A stretch of 64,000 bases of DNA from Aphelocoma coerulescens. Its lineage: Eukaryota; Chordata; Aves; Passeriformes; Corvidae. Below, one piece after another: positions 54,691 to 64,000 of this stretch. Location of the stretch: NCBI RefSeq assembly GCF_041296385.1, contig NC_091022.1, positions 25,997,967 to 26,061,966 on the forward strand. Reading direction: 5' to 3'. Numbering within the stretch: position 1 is the first letter of the stretch; each line of letters begins with the position of its first letter. The notes under the pieces were generated by a model. The model worked only from the letters and a program-made list of their open reading frames with translations, ran no database searches and was not told the origin of the DNA. A program made the translations under genes and the position numbers.

Positions 54691-54785
54691 CCTGAGGGAC
54701 CTGATCTAGGGAAGGGGTGGCCTCCCTGCACATGATGATTTTTACTGTCCCTCCCAGTGCAAGCCATTTGATGATTCTATGATGT
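54691..54785 (+). mobile_element. CR1 LINE 3' fragment with terminal octamer
   Basis: A forward-orientation CR1 end: 'gggacctgatctaggg', 'tggcctccctgcacatg', 'tgtccctcccagtgcaagccatt', then 'gatgattctatgatg', which carries the ATTCTATG terminal octamer typical of the CR1 3' tail. Confidence 0.8.
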
Positions 54786-56709
54786 ATTTCATGTGGAAAA
54801 AACATGAAGGATTCAAGTTCCAGAGGGAGACTGCACCCAGCAAAGGATTCAGCTGCTGATGGATCCACTGTAATAACCCATATAATTATAAATTGTTATC
54901 TTGAGCCAAAGCCTACAGGTCAAACTGGCCAAGAGGCTTCAAATGGAAGCTCACATCATCTTTGAGTAAGTGAACATTAAAAGAAAGGAAACAGACTTTA
55001 TTTTTAAGGCTGTGCTAGGCAAACATCTCTTGCAGAAAGTGAATAATAAATATGCTGCGTGCCATAGTAATGTCCGTGGGGGGAGGTAAGGAATTGCTAT
55101 AAAACACAGTATTCTAACTACTACAGATGTTGCTGCTAGAATTTACAGCTTTCCCTACGTGCTTATCTCTCCTCACCAGTTTCTACACATTGAATCACAT
55201 TCAAACATGGGCCATTTTAAGCCATCTTTTTATTATTTTAACCTTTTTTTTTTTTTTGAGCTACAATTAATTTCTTCTGTGCTATTCTGTAATGTTAAAT
55301 AGATTCAAGACCTGTATTTACTAACCACATGCAATCCTATTTTGGCACATGTAAATTACATGCAAATACATTCTAAATTAGTTTGTTTATCACTCCAGAA
55401 TTCTAATCCAAAGGTTTTGTTTTTTAAATTTAGTTTTTATTCTGACATGTTTACAAATGAGTTTGACTCTGGAAAATAACTTAATAAACTCAGGGTTAGC
55501 TATGCAATTAGAGGAGGCATCTGGGAACCATAAAACCTGGAAAACAATATTTACATCTTTTGTACATCCCAGATTCCACTTTTTTTTTCCCTCCCTTAAA
55601 TTAATCATTTCAAAATATTGCTGTTATTTTCGTATGAGGACAAACAGCAAGAACTCATTTTTATAACCAATGACCCCTCTCTCCAACAAGCAATTCATAG
55701 GGTAGCACTGGATAAAATGCATAAAGTAGAAGATTTCATTATAAAAAAAGAGAAAATGAAAAATAACTGAATTAACATTGATCATGACTTTTCAACAGCA
55801 TTTCTTATTATTACGGCCAGGCAAAGTCTCCTGTGGGCAGTAAAGCTTTCCCATGTATTATTAGCCCTCTACAGAAAGCTATGAAAAGACACAAATCTGT
55901 TTTGTCAAAGGACAGAAGAGCATTTAGTTATAACAGAAAGTATGGTCATAATCCATTGTGGGGTTAAAGGTGAAGAAAACAGAACTATAACACAAAGCCT
56001 TTGAGAGAGTAATACCCCTGCAGTTAATTCCTGAGCGCCGCGCCAGAGCCGCCCGGGCTGCGGGGAGAGCTCGCTCCCAGCACAGCCTGACACCTGCACG
56101 GTTTGTATTTATCAGCAGCAGCACTGCTACATGGCAGCTGTGCTCGTGCTGGGTGCAAACACCACGGCTCCTGCTTCCAGAGGCATTTGTTGGGATGCCA
56201 CGAGTGGTCACGCAGCCGGTGTGAAAATCAGCGCCGTGGCAGAGGTGTCCCCCGGAGGTGGGAACGCCTTGCTTGGCTGTGCTGCTGGTGGTGGTCCAGC
56301 CCAGAGCCCAGACGAGACCATTTAGGAAAGTTTTCCAGTATATAGAAGGGTATTTGAGTGCTCAGATAATAAAACTCAAGTCTGTCTCCTGGAACGAGGG
56401 GGTTCAGTCCAGGATCAGTGTGAAGTCACTCTCGCTGTCAGGTTTGCCCAACCTTTGACAAGAATTAGGGGTTTCGGCCAAGTCAGCTGCAATTTAAGTG
56501 CTCTGGATCAGATCCCAAAGAAAATGTGCAGCAGGTCTAAGTGAAGGTTCCTTTTGCATCCAGCCACAGGCCCTACACCCTCATAGCTCCTGGAAGGAAG
56601 GTGGGTTCAGCACAGGGGATGGGCAGCAGCGCAGTGGAATTTTGCATTTGATCACTGCGAGGCTCCCCAGAGGATGAGCAGGAAAATCAGGATCTCCATG
56701 GATAATCCA
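54786..56709. other. Non-coding interval with a small CpG-rich patch
   Basis: No exon was recognised. A T14 run is at 55244-55257. From about 56028 to 56290 the sequence becomes GC- and CpG-rich ('gagcgccgcgccagagccgcc', 'gggctgcggggagagctcgctcc'), unlike its surroundings. ORFs there overlap in several frames without known domains. Confidence 0.5.
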
Positions 56710-56778
56710 TCCTTCCTTCCTTCCTCCCTTCCTTCCTTCCTTCCTTCCTTCCTTCCTTCCTTCCTTCCTTCCTTCCTT
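56710..56778. repeat. CTTC tetranucleotide microsatellite
   Basis: About seventeen TTCC units, with one CTCCC interruption near 56723-56729. It is a pure polypyrimidine/polypurine tract. It produces a false minus-strand ORF rich in KEGR repeats. Confidence 0.98.
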
Positions 56779-57248
56779 GTGCAACAGGGCAGGTAGTATA
56801 ATAAAGCATCAAGAATAACACAATCTCCTACTGTCTCCTAGGTATTTTGAAAACACTTACTTTCATTTTGATTCATATGGCCCAGAAATGCAACTCTCCG
56901 GTTTATGTTGCCTCCCCCCTTATCCTCTCAGCCTTGTGCCCCTTCCCCTCCTCTGCATGGCTCCTCTGGCAGCACTCTCTTTCCTGGCACCCACAGCATC
57001 TTTGCAGTCCAGTGCAGGGTCTTGTGCAGACACCACACCTCCTGCAATGTCAGGAGCAGACCGTGGTGTTAAAACAGTATTTCACCTTCCTTTAACCCGC
57101 TCCTTAAGGACACTGCAGTGGTACCACTGCCTAACAGTCCTCACGTTGTCTCATTTAGCAGCAGCTCAAATGATTCCCTCCAACACTGCACTGAGCTGTG
57201 TGATGGAAAAAGTCACTTTTCCATCATGGCTCATGCTGCACTTACAGT

Positions 57249-57332
57249 CTGAATTCACAGAACCAGCACACCTTCCCCATTCAACCTAAATTCATTCTGA
57301 ATTCATAGAACCAGCACACCTTTCCCATTCAA
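57249..57332. repeat. 48-bp tandem duplication (1.75 copies)
   Basis: The unit starting ctgaattcacagaaccagc at 57249 recurs from 57297 (ctgaattcatagaaccagc). The second copy matches for 36 bases up to 'cccattcaa', with two substitutions. The copies are adjacent and nearly identical, so the duplication looks recent. Confidence 0.95.
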
Positions 57333-60300
57333 ATCTCTACAAAAAATTCCTTTGTTACAAGCTCAAAATAATAATAAGGGCTCTGGGTTATCCTTTCTTG
57401 TGGGTTTCCCTGTGACCTTGGCTGCCTGCTTTAACAGAAATGTTCTGCATACAAAGAAATGAGCCTACTGGCAATCCTTAGAAACAAATGAGCTTAGGAA
57501 AAGTCCTTTGTGCAGTTCCAGCTCCCCTCTTCCTCAGCCCCACTTATTGTTGCTGTATAATCACCACTGTTTTTGCCATTTTCTGTTACATCAGAGATTG
57601 GAGGAAAGGGGGAGCAAAGAGACACAGTTCTATGAAAATTGTATTTTATTTTTGGCATTCTCTTTCCATGTTTCCCATCCACTGCCCTGAGCTTTGTCTA
57701 CTTAAGTTGCCAACTATTCAGGAGCAGCTTGGTGTCACTGCATCCAGCAGGATGACACCCCTATGGTCTGGGGTACGTGGATGCTGCTAAAATAGGAGTG
57801 AAGCACAGTTGCTGCATGTGCCTGGCTGGGTTAAAAAGAAGTCACAAGCTAAGAATCAGGCTCAGTTGCAATTCAGCTGTGCTGGAATGACAGCACCCTA
57901 AAGCCAGTGAAAAAAAAGAACTTGGGGTTATCTGTCTGGGGCACAGCACCCAAGTAATGGGGCTTGGAGGCATCTGGCCCCACACTGGTGGGTCTGCAGT
58001 GCAGCTCTGCTGTTCAGGGCTCTGCTGGCTCATGCATTTCTGCACTGTGTTCTATTTTGTAGTGTCAATATAATCCTCTGATGCCTTCTAGATATTTAAT
58101 ACACTGATTTCCACTTAGTCTTGTTCAGGTCACTCAGCAAGAAGAAATGTGCCTAAGTTGAAGAGTGACAGGTGACCTTGAAAATTAAAATTTCATTAAA
58201 AAGGAAGAATGCTTTCCATCCTTTCTGAAAACATCTGATACTGAAGAAATAAGGGGTTTATGAGAAAAAAAGTTACTGTTTTAAGTTTTCCCTGAGCTTA
58301 CACAAAAAGAGGAGAACAATACACCTGTGCACAGACTTGCTCATTTTCAGTCCCTCTAAATGAGCGAGATGCTCATTCTGCACATTGTGAAGTAAAACAG
58401 AAAGCATTGTGTGCAAACATTTACAGCATAAAAAGCCTTGTCACCTGGGATACTTGCTGCTTCTGAAAATTCTGATCAAAGATAAGAACCAAGACAACTC
58501 ACTATAATCAATTATGCACAGATAGTCCTCAGCCTATGTGCAATTCATAAAAATAATACTAAAAACATAACTTGGATTTACATGCAGAAATGAAATATGG
58601 ACATGGTCAGAACACTAATATTCTGATTGCTATCTTAAATTGGCAATCCTGGGACTTTGAGTGACGCTCTGGCTAGACACTGTTGCCTTGAAGAAGTTTC
58701 CAGCAGCCCTTCAGCAGCTCCTGCTTACACAGGAGGAGCTGCAGAGCCACAGCCCAGGAGGGGAGGTGCCAGGAGGCAGCACCCAGGGAGTCAGTGCTGC
58801 AACAACCTGGACACGGGTTTTATGTCTGTGTAGGCAGAGATGATTAAACCACACACCCATCCCCAAAGCCCTCATGATGCACAGAAAGCCATTATTTGAC
58901 AATCTGACCGAATTTAACAGAACAAGGCCCGGCTATATGCCATGCATAGCAGAGGGTCCCCTATATGTGCACCCCCTTTCCATGGACTGACCAGAAGCAG
59001 TGGTCACCCTCCCACGTTAGCCACTAAATTGAAAAGGGAAGTTGAAGATGTATCCAGGTGTCAGACAGGTATGAACATGCTACAGTTGTCATCCTTACAA
59101 ATACCAAATTCACACTTTGAGATCTTTTCTATGTCTTTTCCACTCACCCTTATAACAGTAAAGTCAAGGAATTCACATTGCAATATCAATCCTCTCATCA
59201 ACTTTACACCCCTCAAAACCTGTAAAATGTTTAGATTTCCACATGGGGATTTGTTCCTGTTTTGCTGTAGCTGACATCCTTTGGTCACAGGTCTTACACA
59301 TTTCTGCCCAGGTGAGCCCCAAAGAGTACCCGGTGACTTAATGAGCAGATCAATTACTGTTCATAAGAAAAGATACTGTCTCTTTAAAGGTTATTTGAAG
59401 GTTGATTGCTATCTTATTGCTTATATCCTGCAAATCTATTCAGCCTTATGAATGAATTTGACCTTTTTATACTTACTGGGGGAAAAAAACAGAACAGAAG
59501 TTAATTTAGAGCTCTATAATACAACACTTTTTCCCAGAGAAATGAAAGGGCATTCAAATCGATACCTGCACAATAACACTCTGATGAATGTTTGCACCCA
59601 ATTTTCTCATTTTGCTAACTTGAGATTGGGCATTTTGAATAGTTCTCAAAGAACATATTCTTTATGTGCTGTGAAGTATGTGGTATTGTGTCCAAACAAT
59701 GCTAGAGGATAATCATTATAGGAGTGTCACTGGGCCTGAAAAGGTCAGTTAGTTAGAAATGTCAGCTTTCAATGCAACTGTGCTGGACCTTCCCATGTAA
59801 GGATCCAATTAAAGGGACATGCCAAGGTGCATGGAAACACCATGGTGACCCAGAATAATAATAAGGGATTGTGGAAAAGCTTGATATTTTTCTTCAAAAG
59901 TAATGGATTAGCCTTTAGAATATCTTCTCTGCAGTCTTATTTTGACTTTGCAAATATCACTTCTTCTACATGTATCCAAAAAAAGGTCACTTTTTTAAAT
60001 GCAAAGGTGGGGATGAAACAGCCTTACTAAGAGTAAACGTTCTGCAACCAGATGGGGATAAAGTTCTGGTTTCATTATTGAATCAAAAAAAGTGTCATTT
60101 CAGTAGAACTCAAAACTGGGATATTTGAGATGGATGTGGGTGATGTTTGGGGACACAGGTGGGGATAGGTCAGGGGACAGGCAGAAGGATCAGGGAGAAC
60201 TTATTCTCTTGGGACATGGTGTGAGGGAAGGGAAAAGACAGTGGGAACAGCAGCACCACTCAGTGAGTAGCAGGCTTCTCTGCAATTATTATTCAGGCAA

Positions 60301-63300
60301 ATGGAGAGGTATAACTGAGAATTAGGAAGGTACTGATCTGCATGAATGAGTAATTACAAGCAACAATATTATTTCTCCTTATCACAGCAAATGGAAATTC
60401 TTACAGCTCTTCAGATACTGTAAAGATGAGAAATTGGATATAGTAAAATTTCCTAATTAGCCTCAGGACAGCTGAAGCCAACCTAATGGCACAAAAAAAG
60501 GAGAAGGAGTCCACGTCTTCTCTCTGCTCTCTGTTAGTACAATCATCTTGCTAAAGTTTCATCAAGTCTGGAACAAAGTTATTCCTGTAGCTTTATGGTT
60601 CAGCTAAGACAGATAGCATGGGGATTTCACTTTGAGCTGAGATTTTAGCATTTATATTTTATTTTTATGGTAGGGAAATTCTTGTACTGTGTGTTCATCC
60701 AAACCATTTGGGGTCTATTGCCCTGCTGAGCAACAAGGTTCTGCCTCCCCCAGTTATCTCATATTATTGTGGGAAAATGGGTGGATTAATACCCAGTGTC
60801 TCAGCGATATGGGAAATAATACACTGAGCATTAAAAGACTCAATTATTACTGGAATTCTAAGTAATTTCTTCTCTCCACCACCTTTGCAAGTAAAACAGC
60901 ATGTGAAGCCTCACTAACAAACATGAGCAGTGGTTATGTTAGGCTGTTTAAAATCTTCAATGCCATCCTCTGACACATACTTAGACCAAAATCAATGTGC
61001 TATTAATTAATAAGGACTTGCAAAAAAAATGTCCCCGAGTTTTAGCAGCAAACAACTTTCTGTCACATTTTATTACTTGGTATCATTTTCACTAATACCT
61101 GTCTCATAGCTTCATGACTTTGAGTTCATATTATTTTCATGCTTCAATTAGAAAGAAGTTGATAGCCAGACTATCCAGGAAGGTAATGGAAAAGTCTTGT
61201 AGCAGGGCTTAGTGGTGGAATTTATAGTTAAATGAAACTTTGAAATATACTATAAAACTTCTCCTTCCTTTACGTACTTTTACTTGAGGTCTCATAAGCA
61301 GTAATATGTAGAAATGCAAAACTTAATCAGCTAAAAAATATAGCAAATCCCACATATCACTTTATGCAATGCCAGGAGAGCAGAAATATATTTTCCTAAC
61401 CAGAGGAAATTAACTAGGCAACAGTCCTATATCTATAATTTAAACCAGTAAAATATGTATGGCAGAAGCTAAAGCCACCTTAAAAGAATTCAGGGTAGCA
61501 GTATATCACAAATTAATGAAATGGAGACATTTTTAGAGCATGCAGCACTGATGATATTAAAGGGGGGAGAATATTTCACCACACAGATCAGACTGATAAA
61601 TACTTTAAAAATCAAGCTTTTTTTTCCTGTTTAAAAGTGTAAGAGCTTGACTATTAGGAGGAAGCACGCATAAGTAATTAACATTTCTGATCAAATCTCA
61701 ATGGAGATTAGGATTATTTTACTCTGTCCCTGCATGTAAACCTCTGATGTGGTTTATACATTAGGAAAATCTGAGCACATCAAAAAGCAGGAATTATGGA
61801 GTCAGCACTTACTTTTTTTCACCTAAAACAGAGCTGAAAGAAACTTAAAAAAATTACTTTATATTCCATACTGTAGCCAAGCTGGACACAACAGAATATT
61901 CAACTACCCCAGGTTTGTTAAATGCAATCAATTTACTGCTGCCAAATGTAGTAGGTTTATATACATCTGGGAAACATGCACCTACGGTGCTGATGAATTT
62001 CTCCTGACATTGCACTGATTTCAAGAGAATGTTATTTTAAATTGGCAGTAGAGAGACTCGTAGAGAAGGATAAAGCCCTGAGGATGGCTGAATCAAAGAG
62101 AATTTCAAAAGAATTTTCCTGATGGTTCTTGGATAATATCACATGTTAGCTATTTTCAAAGCCAATAGTTTCCAACACACTTCCATTTATGGTATCAATA
62201 ATTAAAAAATACTTCAGTGGGAGAGGAACTTACCTTACTGAGAAGAGAAATTGGAAAGCTGTATTATTATCATAAACACAGGAGATGCAAAAAGCTGTGT
62301 CTCCATGGAAAAGCTATGGAAACAGGGGTATCTTATTTGCAGCTATTGAGTGGTTACCACAAAATGTGATGTGACTGCATGTGCATGCTCAAAGTGCTAC
62401 TAGAACACGATCACACAGAAATGAAGGGCAGATCCTCATCTCCTTTGTGCAACAAGGCCAAATTAAACTACCTCAAGCTTTGGTCCTAAACCTCAAAGAC
62501 AACTAGAATAGCATTAAGGAAATGTTTTGGATCCAATTCAGAGGTAAATCTGGGTTTAAAGAAAATTTAAATTACCAAAACTTAAATCTCATTATGTCCC
62601 ACTCCCTGCCAGCATGTCTCTGCCAGCTCCTAATGAATTTTTAACATCCTTCCCCCACCCCACTGCGCACATCAGCTCTGTCTCGGGCACCCTGAACTGT
62701 ACAGCTGCACTCTAATTGTACCTCACATGTCAAGGGGCAAGAAGAAAGGAGTGTGGTGAGAGCATTGATAAATTTAACTTAACATTCCTCCAGCTACTCA
62801 GCAGCAAGGCAGAGCAGTGAACTCCCCTCCACATTTTACAGGGGTGTCAGTTACTTCAAAGGAATATATCTGAGCACGAGGGAGTTTGGCTTGCTCCCAG
62901 CTTATGCATCATTTGTGTCCAGCTGCTTATAGAGATCCACAGCAAAGCAAAGACTTCCTCCAGTTTGGGGCGCAGTGTGGAGCTTTCCATAGCTGCTTTA
63001 TGAGGGTGCTGGAAGAGGTGAGCACTGCATGTTGCACACAAACCGTGTAGTTGGAGCTGCAGCTCCAACCATCTGTATTTCTTCCTGTTTCTTTTATTTT
63101 TCTCATTTTTGCCCAGACTTGTCTCAGTCCAGGGTATAGATTAATGGTCTATACCTGCTCAGTTTAACATGCAGATGTGCTTCTAAGTCCAGAACCTGTT
63201 CAGCCAGGTTTCAGGAAGCCAAGAACATTTTGCTTGGGGGTTGGAAGTCATGTGGAGCAGGGCAGGAGGCAGCGCTGGGTCACCCTCGGTGTGGGTTCAG

Positions 63301-64000
63301 CACAGCACAGGCGGGGGGGGTGGTTCAAGGAGCAAGAAACAGGCACAAATTCTGACCCTTCGGTGATTCCTGAGGAATCATGCAACAGCCATGGCCATGG
63401 GAAGCAGTGTGATAACAGTTATTAATGTGATAACATTAATTTTCTGTGATCCCACAAACTCTCTTCAAATGTTTGGCACCTGAGTCTCAGCAACACTTAA
63501 TTTACATTAATGGCATTATTTTACCTTGCAATTAATCTCATTAATTGGCTGATCAGTTTTTGGAAATTGTTTTAGGGGCACATGGAGAACAGCTGTTGCG
63601 CTACCTGCAAGGGATCACCATCAATTCTTGACTAAAGGTAGAAAAACTAGTTCAAGAGCTTCACACACACACAAGAAAGAGAGAGGATATTCATCTTGAC
63701 AGAGGTGCAAATCACCGAGGTCACCTTTACTTTTGAAGCCCTTTGTCTATTCTTACAATTAAGCAATAGGGTTTTGGTGGCCGACGCCCCTTGTGGGACA
63801 CAGAGGACTTCCACAACTCTAACTAAAGCTGTGTGACCTCTGTCAGAAGCAAAGGCTGCCTGCCTGCGGCAAGGTGGAGAACAGAAACAAGTCCCAGAGG
63901 ATTGGCAGGTGCAACTAAACAGCTCAGCCCCTCATTTGAATCAATAAATTAAGGGTTGACAGTGATTATGGCTGATCTCAGCTATCATAACTGATATCAA
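57333..64000. other. Long non-coding interval to right edge
   Basis: About 6.7 kb without a supported exon or clear interspersed repeat. Low-complexity points are a G8 run near 63312 and a short CA repeat near 63663. ORFs at 57488-57790 (+), 58942-59274 (+), 59452-59712 (+) and 63177-63425 (+) lack domains. The AT-rich block 63460-63570 contains several TAAT cores. Probable AGBL4 intron by synteny only. Confidence 0.5.

Noticed and set aside
56581..56784. Minus-strand ORF with KEGR repeats
   Set aside because: The repeat is simply the translation of the CTTC microsatellite.
1..64000. CRISPR arrays, bacterial operons, phage genes, tRNA or rRNA genes
   Set aside because: No regularly spaced direct repeats with unique spacers, no dense long ORFs, and no cloverleaf or rRNA signature were seen. 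Composition and repeats are those of a bird genome.

Overview
This is nuclear DNA from a vertebrate, most likely a bird. The interspersed repeats I can recognise are mostly CR1 non-LTR retrotransposon fragments, with the 3' signatures typical of avian genomes (agaatcayagaatcat-type ends and 'gtccaaccat' or 'cttccaacc' blocks). There is one sharp CpG island in an otherwise AT-rich background, and no operon-like gene packing. Nothing suggests a bacterium, plasmid, phage or CRISPR locus.

Only one coding segment can be supported: the first coding exon of BEND5, a BEN-domain transcription factor, on the minus strand at 3437-3656. It sits in a CpG island of about 0.9 kb (3201-4115) that should be its promoter. 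Upstream of the start codon, the island holds a 10-bp minisatellite whose BEND5-sense strand carries eight GGGG tracts at exact 10-nt spacing. A CR1 fragment (4129-4552) abuts the outer edge of the island. Bases 1-3436 are BEND5 intron 1; exon 2 lies off the left end.

The other roughly 60 kb (4553-64000) hold no exon I can recognise. In mammals BEND5 lies inside a very long intron of AGBL4 (cytosolic carboxypeptidase 6), so the simplest reading is AGBL4 intron. That is inference from synteny: I looked for several conserved AGBL4 peptide blocks on the minus strand and found none, but a by-eye search can miss short exons. The six-frame ORFs here are short, lack recognisable domains and look like chance.

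Layout: 1-3436 BEND5 intron 1; 3201-4115 CpG island with exon 1; 4129-4552, 5413-5525, 12102-12780, 13620-13872, 24431-24920, 33955-34015 and 54691-54785 CR1 pieces of different ages and both orientations; 42410-42540 a degraded reverse-transcriptase-like fragment; 52409-52503 and 56710-56778 microsatellites; 57249-57332 a 48-bp tandem duplication. Two small CpG-richer patches (about 37900-38300 and 56028-56290) and several AT-rich, non-repetitive stretches (for example 17960-18250, 27560-27910, 39370-39560) may be regulatory. I found no new multi-gene system. The most noteworthy items are the G-quadruplex-type minisatellite in the BEND5 promoter and the unexplained CpG patches.
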